A stretch of DNA of 64,000 nucleotides from Paulinella micropora (GCA_019918135.1 WBZZ01003208.1:145001-209000); one strand, 5' to 3'; shown: positions 42,786-52,452, numbered from the stretch's first letter. The notes: a model not told the origin generated them from the sequence alone. Program-made: numbers and translations.

Positions 42786-45698
42786 ATGCCACCACCTTTA
42801 CCACCAAGACCAGCAAAAGAAAATGTTGAACTATTGAGGGTAAGAGCGAATTTAAGGGAAACAAAAACTACAGAACCAAGACGAAGGGAAGTAAAACTTA
42901 TTGAATTAAGACCAAGATTTAATAGAGCCTTAAATTCATATACATACCGATTAAAGAGACTTGATATTAACTTTTATGACAGCGATGAGATTGAGAAGGC
43001 ACTTATGAGAGCGGTAAGAGATGCCAGAAGCAGAGGTATGACGAACGAAGCGAGTATCCATGTCAAGTTTGCTTATATTACCGATATAGACGATGAAAAG
43101 TTTTATAGATGGAAAACTTTTAATGCGGTAAAGATAAAAGATATTGAAGACTTATTTAATGCCATAATACTATACAATGAGGAAAATATTGAGGCGAGTG
43201 CGAATGGTTATGACCGCTTTATTCAATATATGAGAATTGAATTTATCCAAGAAAACGGAGGAGGTTGTAATTTATCGGGAAACGACAAGAAAACCAAAAC
43301 AGACGAAGGAACACATATCAATCCAAGAAGTAATAATAATAATTGTTTCTTTCAAGTCAATAAAAAAATATTGAACTTCAAGACAAACAAAAGAGCCTGT
43401 AATGAAATTAGAAAAGAATTTAATCTTGAACCTGATACATTCATTCCTTTTTCGGTTGGTTTTGAAATTCTAAAAAAATATTGTATTGAAGGAAAGTATT
43501 ATGAAATAACCGATGCGACAACAAAACAAACTTTACGAAATTACGAAGACCCTTTAATTTCTGCTGATGTCCTTTGTTATTTGGATGAAGGACATTATTT
43601 AGAATTTATCGGAAGAACCAAAAAGAGATGCGAGGATTGTTTCAAAACTTATTTTAATAGTCATAGATGCAATAATAAGAGAATTACATATGCTATGGCG
43701 AAACTAAGAAAAAAGAAAGACAGAGTTGATAGTTTATTGACAACCTTCAAGGAAATGTCATATAATAACAAAGACGAAATCTTTCATTACGACTTAGAAA
43801 CATTCGTAAATGAGCAAGAATTACACACACCATATATAGCGGGCTATACCATTGGAAACATTGGTTTTAAATATGTCGCTGGTGATGATTGTATTTCAAA
43901 ATTGGTTGATATCATTTTTGAATATGCTGACGAATTAAAAAAGAAGAAACCCGAAGCGAGATTATATGTTAATGCCTTTAATGGAGCGAAATTTGACCAT
44001 TATTTCATTCAGAAAGAATTCATTAAAAGAAAGATAAAAGATACTCCATTGATTAATAATGGTGCTATCATTTCAATGGAATACAAGAATATGAAATTTT
44101 GGGACTTGTGTAAGCACACGGAGGGAAGCCTTAAGAAGAACCTTGAAACCTTAGGATGCGATATTTTAAAAGGCGATTTTGACCATAGTAAGGCGAAAAG
44201 GTGGGAGGAGTTGGATGAAGAAACCAAGAATGACTGCTTAAAATATCTCGCCTGCGATGTTATGGGTTTGAAGGAATTATATGAAAGATTGAATAAATCA
44301 ACATTTGAAGAGAATAAGACCAATCTCTCCGAGTTTATGTCAACGTCTTCATTGACCTTCAACTTATGGAAAAAAGAGATAGATAAAAAATATATTATTC
44401 AACTTCCAAAATTGAACCAAGAAAAAGATTTTAGAAAGGCTATTTATGGGGCTAGAACTTATCCAAGCAAACGAAGATTTATTTCAAAACAATACGAAAA
44501 ATATTTAAACAGAGAAATATCTTTTGATGAAATTAAAGATTATCTCATTGATGCGGATGTAGTCTCGCTTTATCCAACAGCCATGTTAGAAGACTATATG
44601 ACGGGCGAAATAAGAGAACATAAAGAACCAACAGAGAAAATGTTGGGTAAGTTGGGTATATGGAATATTGATTTCATATCACCAAAAAATCTCTTACACC
44701 CGCGAGTGCCTTTTAGAGATGATAAGGGTTGTTTAAAGTGGGAACTAAAAGACATGAATGACCAATGGCTTACAAGTGTTGATATTGAAGACATGATGGA
44801 ACTTGGATATAAGATTAAAATTAATCGCGGATACTACACGGAAGGAGCCGAACCAGTATTTAAAGATTACATTTTGGAGTTATTCAAGAAAAAACAAAAT
44901 TCAAAGAAAGGAACACCACAATATCTACTCGCTAAGTTATTTATGAATGCCTTATACGGGAAGACAATCCAAAGACCGATAAACTCAACGAGTAAGTATA
45001 TTTCAAAAAATAGTGAATATTGGAAATTTTGGGCTAGTCATGTGATAACCGATATTGAAAAGTTTAATGACGATTTATGGCTTATCAGCGGAATTCCAAG
45101 AGACGAGAAAACATTAGAAAAGAAAATTACAAAACCGACACACTGCGGAGCCTTCATATTAGCATACAGCAGACGAATTATGTATAAATATATGACGGAG
45201 GCTAATCCAGACAACAATCTAGAAAATGATTATTATTATACAGACACAGACAGCATTCAAGCACATGTAAAAACGATAGAAAAAATAAGAAGATTTAGAG
45301 ATAAATCAATCGGCGGTATGAGTGATGACCTTGGAGATGATTGTAAGATAATAAGAGGAATATGGATAGCCCCAAAATTGTATATGTTGGAATATGTAAA
45401 AAGGGGAGACGAACGAGGCAAGACACATTTCCACTTTAGAGGAAAAGGATTGGACTTGAAGAAATTAAATCCTGCTTCATATGAACTAATGGACAAGGGC
45501 GAAAGCCTGACAAACACAAGAGACTTCATAATGAAGAAGATACACACGAGCAGAAACAGCAAACAGCAACACATTGAACACTTTAGCATTCAACACCAAA
45601 AGTATGTTGTAAAAGTTGTAAATAAGACGAGATGGTGCGGACGAGATTTCTATACTGATAATGATAGCATTCCGCGAGGATATCATATAAGGACATAA
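42786..45698 (+). CDS. polB: Protein-primed DNA polymerase B
   Basis: A 970-residue family B polymerase. Exonuclease motifs: HYDLETF (D336, E338), NAFNGAKFDHYF and YLACDVMGLKEL. Polymerase motifs: A, DADVVSLYPTAM (D591); B, KLFMNALYGKT; C, YYTDTDSIQ (D820, D822). Extra sequence between A and B fits the TPR1/TPR2 insertions of protein-primed polymerases. The N-terminal 300 residues have a CEDC...HRC zinc-like cluster near 280-295 and no recognised terminal-protein domain. It would copy the element's linear DNA from a protein primer at the TIR ends. The frame is intact with all catalytic residues, consistent with activity. Confidence 0.93.
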   Translation: MPPPLPPRPAKENVELLRVRANLRETKTTEPRRREVKLIELRPRFNRALNSYTYRLKRLDINFYDSDEIEKALMRAVRDARSRGMTNEASIHVKFAYITDIDDEKFYRWKTFNAVKIKDIEDLFNAIILYNEENIEASANGYDRFIQYMRIEFIQENGGGCNLSGNDKKTKTDEGTHINPRSNNNNCFFQVNKKILNFKTNKRACNEIRKEFNLEPDTFIPFSVGFEILKKYCIEGKYYEITDATTKQTLRNYEDPLISADVLCYLDEGHYLEFIGRTKKRCEDCFKTYFNSHRCNNKRITYAMAKLRKKKDRVDSLLTTFKEMSYNNKDEIFHYDLETFVNEQELHTPYIAGYTIGNIGFKYVAGDDCISKLVDIIFEYADELKKKKPEARLYVNAFNGAKFDHYFIQKEFIKRKIKDTPLINNGAIISMEYKNMKFWDLCKHTEGSLKKNLETLGCDILKGDFDHSKAKRWEELDEETKNDCLKYLACDVMGLKELYERLNKSTFEENKTNLSEFMSTSSLTFNLWKKEIDKKYIIQLPKLNQEKDFRKAIYGARTYPSKRRFISKQYEKYLNREISFDEIKDYLIDADVVSLYPTAMLEDYMTGEIREHKEPTEKMLGKLGIWNIDFISPKNLLHPRVPFRDDKGCLKWELKDMNDQWLTSVDIEDMMELGYKIKINRGYYTEGAEPVFKDYILELFKKKQNSKKGTPQYLLAKLFMNALYGKTIQRPINSTSKYISKNSEYWKFWASHVITDIEKFNDDLWLISGIPRDEKTLEKKITKPTHCGAFILAYSRRIMYKYMTEANPDNNLENDYYYTDTDSIQAHVKTIEKIRRFRDKSIGGMSDDLGDDCKIIRGIWIAPKLYMLEYVKRGDERGKTHFHFRGKGLDLKKLNPASYELMDKGESLTNTRDFIMKKIHTSRNSKQQHIEHFSIQHQKYVVKVVNKTRWCGRDFYTDNDSIPRGYHIRT

Positions 45699-45778
45699 AA
45701 GAATTAATTATTAAAAAAAAAATAAAATAAAAAAAATTATTTTTTCCATAAAAAATTTTCGTCAGTCTATATATACCA

Positions 45779-46069
45779 ATGTCCGCCCTCACCAGACTAT
45801 GCGAGAAGTTTGAGAAACTCTCTATTGAAAATAAAAAAGAAACATTTTCTCTTACCGATGTTAAAAAGATAATTACTGACGAAATCCAAATGATTGAAAA
45901 GGCACGGGCGGGCAAGCCAAAGGATACTTTTCCATTTGGTAAGTATAAAGGTAAAAAAATTCAAGATATAGCGGTTATTGATAAGCCATACCTTGAATGG
46001 GTTATGAAACAGCCTTGGTTTGATAAATTCACCGACATTAAGGCAGAAGTAAAAAAATATTTACAATAA
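45779..46069 (+). CDS. Small protein with exodeoxyribonuclease X C-terminal-like domain
   Basis: Ninety-six residues. The C-terminal half DTFPFGKYKGKKIQDIAVIDKPYLEWVMKQPWF is the short FGKYKGxxxxDIxxxxPxYLxWxxxQ module often attached to DnaQ/Exo X-type exonucleases and also found alone in viruses. The N-terminal half is helical and charged. The next gene carries the same module, so the pair probably arose by duplication. No nuclease active site is present; a role in DNA binding or as a polymerase partner is inferred from position directly after polB. Confidence 0.65.
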   Translation: MSALTRLCEKFEKLSIENKKETFSLTDVKKIITDEIQMIEKARAGKPKDTFPFGKYKGKKIQDIAVIDKPYLEWVMKQPWFDKFTDIKAEVKKYLQ

Positions 46070-46093
46070 AAAAATAATATTAATAGTATATCA

Positions 46094-46588
46094 ATGACAG
46101 ACCTAAGCACCAAGCAGGACTACTTGAATGAAATTGAAAAATGGAACCTTGACATCGAAGTTAAGAAACCCACTATTAAATGGACTAAACCCGACATTGT
46201 ATCTTTCTATGAGCAATATAAACCCTATGGTGATTTAGAACAAAATCAACATTATGATAATGTGAAAGTAGTTATTCCTTTAGAAAACGTGTTGGACGAA
46301 GAGCAGAGCACACCTTTTAAGGAGACTGACTTGAAAGAAACTGGTATCACAGAAATAAAGGCTAATGTAGATATCCCTATCTCCGACATGTCGGAGATTT
46401 ACACGTTGGAGATTGGAGAGATAGCAAAGAAAGAAGAACAACAACACGAAGCAGACATTTTTCTTCAATATGGTAAGTATAAAAAAATGAAAATTGAAGA
46501 TGTCGCTAAGATTGATAAACCATACCTTGAATATTTAATTCAACAACCTTATTTTAATAATAAAGATGCGGTAAAAAAATATTTATGA
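46094..46588 (+). CDS. Second YGKYK-module protein, with palindrome insertion
   Basis: One hundred and sixty-four residues. The N-terminal half (DIVSFYEQYKP, NVKVVIPLEN, TPFKETDLKETGITEIKANV) matches 35767-36240 of the degraded element. The C-terminal EADIFLQYGKYKKMKIEDVAKIDKPYLEYLIQQPYF matches the preceding gene. Between them, DIPISDMSEIYTLEI is absent from the degraded relative and is encoded by a perfect 20-bp palindrome plus an adjacent half-copy. It therefore looks as if a palindromic unit was inserted in frame. Function is unknown. Confidence 0.65.
   Translation: MTDLSTKQDYLNEIEKWNLDIEVKKPTIKWTKPDIVSFYEQYKPYGDLEQNQHYDNVKVVIPLENVLDEEQSTPFKETDLKETGITEIKANVDIPISDMSEIYTLEIGEIAKKEEQQHEADIFLQYGKYKKMKIEDVAKIDKPYLEYLIQQPYFNNKDAVKKYL
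46379..46398. repeat. Perfect 20-bp palindrome inside a gene
   Basis: ATCTCCGACATGTCGGAGAT, fully self-complementary, followed four bases later by ACGTTGGAGAT, a half-copy of the TIR-type palindrome. It lies within the 46094-46588 coding sequence. Confidence 0.95.
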
Positions 46589-46590
46589 TT

Positions 46591-46649
46591 GATATTACAT
46601 CGCCTCCCGTTTATTTTTTTTATTATTTACTTTTAAGCGATGTAATATC
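46591..46649. terminator. Hairpin between convergent genes
   Basis: GATATTACATCGC (46591-46603) pairs perfectly with GCGATGTAATATC (46637-46649) around a T-rich 33-base loop. It occupies the whole gap between the plus-strand gene ending at 46588 and the minus-strand gene ending at 46649, at the border of the replication and virion modules. Palindromic transcript ends are used as 3'-processing signals in Mimivirus and its virophages; a similar two-way terminator role is inferred here. Confidence 0.6.
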
Positions 46650-47878
46650 TATTGGTCTTCAATAAAGTTCGCGATTACATTAATATTGCTACCAGCACCT
46701 GCCGACACAGCCTTCTGTGTGAATGACAAAACATCGTTCGGTGTTAATTGAATATCGTATGTTCTGAGATTAATCTGTTGAGTTGAGGCAGCATTTACAT
46801 AAATCTTAAAAATTGTCGTTCCGTTGGCGATAGCGGTTGCTTTTGTGTCTGTATCTACGATTGAAGTTGTGGCATCAACATCAGCAAAACCAGCCCCTGT
46901 TAGTGTCCCATTCAATACCATTCTGACGACATTTGACTTAGTATCTTCATTTGTAATACTTACCAAGGAAGGAAAGACATTTGAATAGTTGGTGAGGCTA
47001 TTATTGAATAGTGCTTTATTCCTGATACTTAAAATGGGGCTTTCAGTGGTGCTCGTTTTTTCGTCTCCTTCCGCAGTATTTGTAATACTTGTATTAATAG
47101 TATTCGTTCCTTCAATGAATAAACTAGCACTCGCCGTTTTAAGAATTTGTATTCCAGTCTTTGCATCATTTCTCATGACTGCCGTAAAAGGTAATGTTGT
47201 ATTTCGCAGGCTTACACCTTCATTCGCATTCGCATACTCAATCATATGAACTAATTGAAATAATCCTGTTATGGGGTTTTCAATATAGAACTTAATAGCA
47301 CCAAACCCAAGATACTGAAATTGAATTTGAAATACATTTCCTTTGCTCCAGTCTAAGTTCGGCATAGCAAAATTACCATCGCATGGGTCGTCCCAGTCTT
47401 CTTGGTCAATATAAACTGCAACACCTCCTTTAATATGCGCGATATTCATTCCTGCTTGATTTTTGTAAAAATAAAATCCATCAACGAGATCATTTCCTAT
47501 TCCAATAAATGAATAGTAATCTTTTGTATCATCCGTTGTCCATATAGCAGTAAAGCGGGCAAGGACCCCCATTCCAGTTCTATATTTTATTCTCCTTTTA
47601 CTTACTAATCCAGCATCTGCCGTTGCATTAGCAGTTGTTTTCAATTCAGCCATATTATTCAAAAATGACACAGACGATTTTGTTTCTGTTTTTGTCCATA
47701 TCCTAGTATTAATGGTATATGGAAAGATTTCCTGTAATACTGGTGTTAATTGACCTACTACTGCTTCACCAAAAGCGGTTTTTGAATTATTTGTTTCAAG
47801 GTTTCCATCGTATCCAACACTGACATTTATAAATTCTCCGTCAGGATTTTGTGCGATTAAATTTCGCTGGTGGCTCAT
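46649..47878 (-). CDS. Putative virion structural protein
   Basis: Four hundred and nine residues, rich in Thr, Asn and Ala, with no membrane span or recognised domain. The pattern of alternating strands (WTKTETKSSVSFLNNMAELKTTANATADAGLVSKRRIKYRTGMGVLARF, YYSFIGIGNDLVDGFYFYKN) suggests a beta-sandwich, perhaps lectin-like, and the C-terminal 150 residues another beta domain (ILSIRNKALFNNSLTNYSNVFPSLVSITNE). It lies directly downstream of the major capsid gene on the same strand, so a minor capsid or attachment role is plausible. The cellular counterpart, if any, is unknown. Confidence 0.5.
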   Translation of the reverse strand: MSHQRNLIAQNPDGEFINVSVGYDGNLETNNSKTAFGEAVVGQLTPVLQEIFPYTINTRIWTKTETKSSVSFLNNMAELKTTANATADAGLVSKRRIKYRTGMGVLARFTAIWTTDDTKDYYSFIGIGNDLVDGFYFYKNQAGMNIAHIKGGVAVYIDQEDWDDPCDGNFAMPNLDWSKGNVFQIQFQYLGFGAIKFYIENPITGLFQLVHMIEYANANEGVSLRNTTLPFTAVMRNDAKTGIQILKTASASLFIEGTNTINTSITNTAEGDEKTSTTESPILSIRNKALFNNSLTNYSNVFPSLVSITNEDTKSNVVRMVLNGTLTGAGFADVDATTSIVDTDTKATAIANGTTIFKIYVNAASTQQINLRTYDIQLTPNDVLSFTQKAVSAGAGSNINVIANFIEDQ

Positions 47879-47947
47879 TGTTATATATTATCAAAAAAAT
47901 AAATTAACTATCAAAATTAATAATTACATATTACCTCACTGGCGGAG

Positions 47948-49423
47948 TTATGAGATCGTAATCATATTTGCCTTAACCTGAACCTCTCGCTGAGTAATGG
48001 CCACGGTGTAGTGGTTGTAGGCAGCAGACACGGTGGTTGCAATAAACTCCCATCGTCGCTCAGTATCAAGGCTTAAACCGCTGATTTCATTTTGGTCTTT
48101 GCTCCATAGCGGGCGGGTATTATCCCAAGCATCAACCCAGAACCAATTGTATTTATACACATCGTTATTCAACAAGGCCGAACCCTCAACCTTTGGCTTC
48201 AGGTACATATAGTCTTCTTCAGTAGCACAATCAATGTTGAATTCTTGCTGGCGGGCACCATCTAGAGTAGTGTAAAAATTAACGACCTTAGCGGCGGCGC
48301 GGTTATCGTGGTCATAAGCAGTATTCTTTTTTTCTTCGTTGTTAAAAACTGAGTGATAAATCTTCTTCAAACGGCGACCGTGTCCTCTGTCAAATCGCAT
48401 AATGATGTTTTGTGTTGTGGATGCTCCAATTGAATTCTTATAAACATATGGATAATCAATATTGAAGTTCATACCTTCGGGGCTAGCAATCTTCTGCTGG
48501 ATTGATTGAATGACATCAGGGTTCGTTTCAACCGCAAGAAACAAGGCGAGATTGGTGACATCAGCACTTACAGCCATATTAGCACTACCAACATTTGCTG
48601 TGTTAACAGCAGTAACAGCACCATTCGTCACCGTATAACCAGTTCTGTCAGTAGCACTCCACACAATTCGCATAGTCAAAATCTCTGGAAACATAATAGT
48701 CTTATCAAGTGCGAAAATAGTGTTAATAATCATACCCAAAGGAATTTTAACATTAATAATCAAAGCAGCATTTGTTCCACTTCCCACAAGATACTTCGCC
48801 TCGTTGTAATTAACATTTACGGCGGATAGTGCTCCAACTCCAGTCGTCAAAGCAGCATCATCGTGACGACGAGCAGAAATCGGTGGTTCGGCAAACATAG
48901 CAAGAGTTCGGGCTGCTACGTTATCACCAGCATCTGTCATCGCACGAAAGTTGGTTCTAGCAGCTTCAACGGCACTGATATCAATCTTTCCATTAGCATT
49001 ACACTTTTGAAGCATACATCCATATCCGATAATATTATCATGATTAGGAAGGTCTAAGAAATCTTGAAGACTCATTTCAGGTTTCCAAAGCATTTTAGTC
49101 ACATTTCTAAGGTTGTTAACGTCGCACAGATAAACACCGCTACGGGTTTGAAGTTGTATCTGGCTAATTTGTGAAAGGCAGTCCATAAAAATTCTTGAAT
49201 AAGTGTTAGCACCACCAGCTCTCATAGTATAAGTAAAACTCAAATAAGAGCGGGCGAGATTGAACGGGCGACTGATAAGGTCAAATGATCGTTCTTGCCC
49301 ACCAGCAGTGGTGACCTCAAAGGTTCCAGAGCCCTCACGTGGAGCGAGTTTATTCAAACGATAAGAAGCACTGATGTAGTCAGTTCTAGAAAAGTCTAAT
49401 TCTCCGCCGTGTTGAGTTGGCAT
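47948..49423 (-). CDS. Double-jelly-roll major capsid protein
   Basis: Four hundred and ninety-one residues, starting MPTQHGGELDFSRTDYISASYRLNKLAPREG. Length, lack of signal or membrane spans, and placement next to the penton-like, protease and ATPase genes match the MCP of Polinton-like viruses. Features seen: FDLISRPFNLARSYLSFTYTMRA early in the first jelly roll, and IIMRFDRGHGRRLKKIYHSVFNNEEKKNTAYDHDN near the second-roll start, followed by YKYNWFWVDAWDNTRPL. The assignment rests on context and overall character because jelly-roll capsids have few fixed motifs. It would assemble as pseudo-hexameric trimers. Confidence 0.75.
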   Translation of the reverse strand: MPTQHGGELDFSRTDYISASYRLNKLAPREGSGTFEVTTAGGQERSFDLISRPFNLARSYLSFTYTMRAGGANTYSRIFMDCLSQISQIQLQTRSGVYLCDVNNLRNVTKMLWKPEMSLQDFLDLPNHDNIIGYGCMLQKCNANGKIDISAVEAARTNFRAMTDAGDNVAARTLAMFAEPPISARRHDDAALTTGVGALSAVNVNYNEAKYLVGSGTNAALIINVKIPLGMIINTIFALDKTIMFPEILTMRIVWSATDRTGYTVTNGAVTAVNTANVGSANMAVSADVTNLALFLAVETNPDVIQSIQQKIASPEGMNFNIDYPYVYKNSIGASTTQNIIMRFDRGHGRRLKKIYHSVFNNEEKKNTAYDHDNRAAAKVVNFYTTLDGARQQEFNIDCATEEDYMYLKPKVEGSALLNNDVYKYNWFWVDAWDNTRPLWSKDQNEISGLSLDTERRWEFIATTVSAAYNHYTVAITQREVQVKANMITIS

Positions 49424-49512
49424 TTTGTTTTTGATTTTTAGGCAGTTGAGATTATTAACTAATTCACAAGAATATATTTATAGAAAAAAATAATTAAATC
49501 AAAAATAATTAT

Positions 49513-50325
49513 TTATCTCTGTTTCAAAAGATTGAAGAATGATGTAAATAAATTAAAATAATTAGTCTCCCTGTAAATCAACAAAGTCATAACAACTCCC
49601 AAACCATTGAGATTTATAGCCTGATCGTTTTCGTCTGTAAGATAAAACCTGAATACATTATTTGAACTGGTTGATAATTTCTTACCATACTCCGACCCGC
49701 TTCCGTCGTATATAACAGCACCAAAAGGAATTTCGTTGGCAGTATATATTTCTTGTAGCACGTGATTATCTCCTTCACCAACTAAGTCCGATTGAAGATA
49801 TAGAGTTTTTTCGCCAGTTAGAATAATTACATTTGGTGATTTAATAAAATCATTTGCAAAGAAATATGTGGAATTTCTATCAAACCCCATTACTTCGTGA
49901 ATACGGGTATCACCATCAAATATAAACCGCGGTTGAATACCTTTATTCTCTGACACACTGAATGTTAATTTACCATCTTCTGGTTCTATGTTGGTATTAT
50001 TACTGGATACAACATAAGTATAATTATTAGGGCTGTCTGCGGTTAGCACCTCCGACAACTTATTTTTTAGATTGTTCATTGTGTAGTTTCCCTCAGGTAT
50101 CGTAATTAAAGCCTCATACCCGTCTTCGCTAAGAGTAAAAGTATTGTATGGTGAAGCCACAGAGTAATACGACTTCGGCACATAAATATGAAGTATTTTA
50201 CAATGTGTGGGATTGTCCAGTGATTTTAAGTTTATTTCGTGTGTAAAGTCGCTATCTGTGCCTGTTATCCTGTTTTTACTATTGACATAATAGATACCAG
50301 AACTTCTTCCTCCCTTATACTCCAT
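49513..50325 (-). CDS. Penton-like minor capsid protein
   Basis: Two hundred and seventy residues, starting MEYKGGRSSGIYYVNSKNRITGTDSDFTHEINL. YEALITIPEGNYTMNNLKNKLSEVL and FYLTDENDQAINLNGLGVVMTLLIYRE are the hallmark N-terminal and C-terminal phrases of the single-jelly-roll minor capsid (penton) proteins of Polinton-like viruses and relatives. It would occupy five-fold vertices. It lies between MCP and protease on the same strand with 28- to 90-base gaps, indicating one co-expressed virion module. Confidence 0.8.
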   Translation of the reverse strand: MEYKGGRSSGIYYVNSKNRITGTDSDFTHEINLKSLDNPTHCKILHIYVPKSYYSVASPYNTFTLSEDGYEALITIPEGNYTMNNLKNKLSEVLTADSPNNYTYVVSSNNTNIEPEDGKLTFSVSENKGIQPRFIFDGDTRIHEVMGFDRNSTYFFANDFIKSPNVIILTGEKTLYLQSDLVGEGDNHVLQEIYTANEIPFGAVIYDGSGSEYGKKLSTSSNNVFRFYLTDENDQAINLNGLGVVMTLLIYRETNYFNLFTSFFNLLKQR

Positions 50326-50352
50326 GATGCGTATATTATAGATAAATATCTT

Positions 50353-52452
50353 TTAGATAAATGTATTAAATCCATCTCCATACCCATTCTGTGCTTTCAA
50401 CTTTTCCGCTTCTTCTTCTTTTAAGTCTGTGAAACCCGAACTAAACTTAAATCGGTTGCCTTTCGCCCGCTCCATTAAAAATCTCATACTATGCCAACCG
50501 CACGTGTCTGAGGTGTTGGATTGTTGTTTTACTTGATTAACCTTCATTAACAAATAACTATCGGGGTGGCTTTTATCTATTAGCCTTTTCATTTGTTGCT
50601 GAAAGTATTCCGTTGGTTGGTAAAGTGCTAATGGGTCATACACTTCCACTGACCTGTCTTTATCCAGACTTACCCATATAGCAATCCAATGAGACCCCGC
50701 TTGTTTGTGATTATCCAAATTCATAATAAATCCGTATCGTTTTCTTTTTTCTGGATTTAGTTTGTAGATTTCATCACTGGCTATCGCTCCGAGATACCAT
50801 CCATATTTTTTCATTATGTCGTCTATTTCATTAGTCATTAAACCACGACCCTCACCTTGTAATGGGACTTGCTCTGGCTGTTGCTCTTGCTCTGTCAGAT
50901 CTATTTCAACGCGTTGAAATAGATCGGGTTGCTGTGGTTGTGGCTCTGGTTGCTGTGGTTGTGTCTCTGGTGGCGGTGGTAGCGGTGTCTCCGCGACGCT
51001 CGGGGGTATGGTAGGGGGTGGAACCCCCTCCAGTGGCATCCCTTCATCAACATTTAAATCCGCTGAAACTTGTTTATCTACATTTGGGTCTATTGTCATT
51101 TTGTTAGTTAGAGTATTTACAAAATCATGTTTGTTCATTGTGTGTTTCCAATCTTTGCGGGCTAAGTATTTTTTTATTTTCGCTATTGAAAATACCTTAT
51201 CAATTAATTCATTTAATGTCTTCGCTCCACTACCTTTTTGCTCATTAATACCCATATACTCTTCATATCTAGCGTAATCCGCCACTTTTCTTTTTACGTT
51301 TTTCACCTCACTTCCAACATCAATATTAAACCTTTTAATCATGTTAATTATCCAATTTGAAGTGTCTTTGTAATTTAATTTTTTATGTCCATCATTATCT
51401 AGTCTCTTTTTTAAAGCCTGTGCTAACTCTTTTATAGTAATGGTTGGGTGATAAGTTTTTGAAAATCCAGAGATTAAAAATTGATTAATTTGTAAATTTT
51501 CAAGATGCTTACCCTTTTCTTCCACTTTCTTTTTTTCCTTTTCAAGTTTTTCTTTATATTCTTCTGCTAACTTTTTCTGTTCTTCTAAAGATGTCGCTGT
51601 GGCTATAGCCATCTGAATATCTTGACTGGCTTTTTGTAAGTCTTTGAGACTCATCTTTTTAATGAATTTATCTGTATATCCTGCTAATTTCAGTGTTTCA
51701 ATATCTTTCTGCTTTTGCTTTTTTTCTTCCTCATATTGCTCTTTTGTTTTCAATGGTGCTTCATCTCCTAAATTAGGTAAGGCTGGTGCTTGTGGAATAT
51801 CTCCAACACGTTGGAGATTTGGTGCTTGTGGTTGTCCCTGTTGTTGTGGCATGATATATTGATACTGCTGTGGCGGTGGCATAATAGCCAATCTTTGGTT
51901 CCTTTGCTGTTCGTATTGTAAATCCTCTATGAGTTTTTGCTCCCTCCTTAGTTCTCTGTCTTTTTGCTCTTGTCGTTCCTTGATATCGGATAGTTCATTG
52001 CGGTGTATCCTTGCTAACTCATCCTGCCTTTCCTTCACATCTGCTACGTCTTTTCGTTCTAGCCTTTTCTTTTCTTCTTCAGCATCCTCCCTTTTCTTCT
52101 TTTCCTTTTCTTCCTCGTCATGTATTAACTCATATTTCTTTTGTAAGTTGCTTTGTATTTGGTTTCGGTTCTCGTGTTCAAGACGATTGAAATCAGATTT
52201 GATTATTTTTTCCCTTGGTTTGCGGCTAGACCTTTGCGACTTTGGTTTGCTAATATATTTCATAAAAAGTTTAACGATTTGTAATGTGCTTAAATCATTT
52301 GTTTTCTTACCAAAATTAAGATAATATTTTTTACCCTTCTGGATAATATATGGCCTCCCGCTCTTATTTCTATAAACTCGTGGTGGACGGACTTTCGCCA
52401 TTTTCACATTCTTAGTCTTTGATATTTTAGAATTACGCTCCATGCTTCGCAT
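50353..52452 (-). CDS. Ulp1/adenain-like cysteine protease with long coiled-coil region
   Basis: The C-terminal about 170 residues form a C48/adenain-type protease. H588 in GSHWIAIW, the acidic residue in VEVYDPLA, QSNTSDTCGWHSMRFLM with the oxyanion Gln and catalytic C651 are all present. In related viruses this enzyme matures the capsid. The N-terminal 450 residues are unusually long: a basic start (MAKVRPPRVYRNKSGRPYIIQKGKKYYLNF), then Glu/Lys coiled coil (DEEEKEKKKREDAEEEKKRLERKD), then Pro/Gln-rich linker (PPPPETQPQQPEPQPQQ). The conserved leader repeat just upstream suggests the true start may be the ATG at 52401 rather than 52452. Two palindromes lie within the gene. Confidence 0.88.
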   Translation of the reverse strand: MRSMERNSKISKTKNVKMAKVRPPRVYRNKSGRPYIIQKGKKYYLNFGKKTNDLSTLQIVKLFMKYISKPKSQRSSRKPREKIIKSDFNRLEHENRNQIQSNLQKKYELIHDEEEKEKKKREDAEEEKKRLERKDVADVKERQDELARIHRNELSDIKERQEQKDRELRREQKLIEDLQYEQQRNQRLAIMPPPQQYQYIMPQQQGQPQAPNLQRVGDIPQAPALPNLGDEAPLKTKEQYEEEKKQKQKDIETLKLAGYTDKFIKKMSLKDLQKASQDIQMAIATATSLEEQKKLAEEYKEKLEKEKKKVEEKGKHLENLQINQFLISGFSKTYHPTITIKELAQALKKRLDNDGHKKLNYKDTSNWIINMIKRFNIDVGSEVKNVKRKVADYARYEEYMGINEQKGSGAKTLNELIDKVFSIAKIKKYLARKDWKHTMNKHDFVNTLTNKMTIDPNVDKQVSADLNVDEGMPLEGVPPPTIPPSVAETPLPPPPETQPQQPEPQPQQPDLFQRVEIDLTEQEQQPEQVPLQGEGRGLMTNEIDDIMKKYGWYLGAIASDEIYKLNPEKRKRYGFIMNLDNHKQAGSHWIAIWVSLDKDRSVEVYDPLALYQPTEYFQQQMKRLIDKSHPDSYLLMKVNQVKQQSNTSDTCGWHSMRFLMERAKGNRFKFSSGFTDLKEEEAEKLKAQNGYGDGFNTFI
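50898..50925. repeat. 28-bp perfect palindrome in the protease gene
   Basis: The inner 20 bases are TATTTCAACGCGTTGAAATA, extended by GATC on both sides, giving 28 fully self-complementary bases. It lies in the Pro/Gln linker just upstream of the catalytic domain and differs in sequence from the 20-bp family. Confidence 0.95.
51799..51818. repeat. 20-bp palindrome in the protease gene
   Basis: ATCTCCAACACGTTGGAGAT, the same 20 bases as in the TIRs, here encoding LQRVGD on the minus strand within the linker APNLQRVGDIPQAP. Confidence 0.95.
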
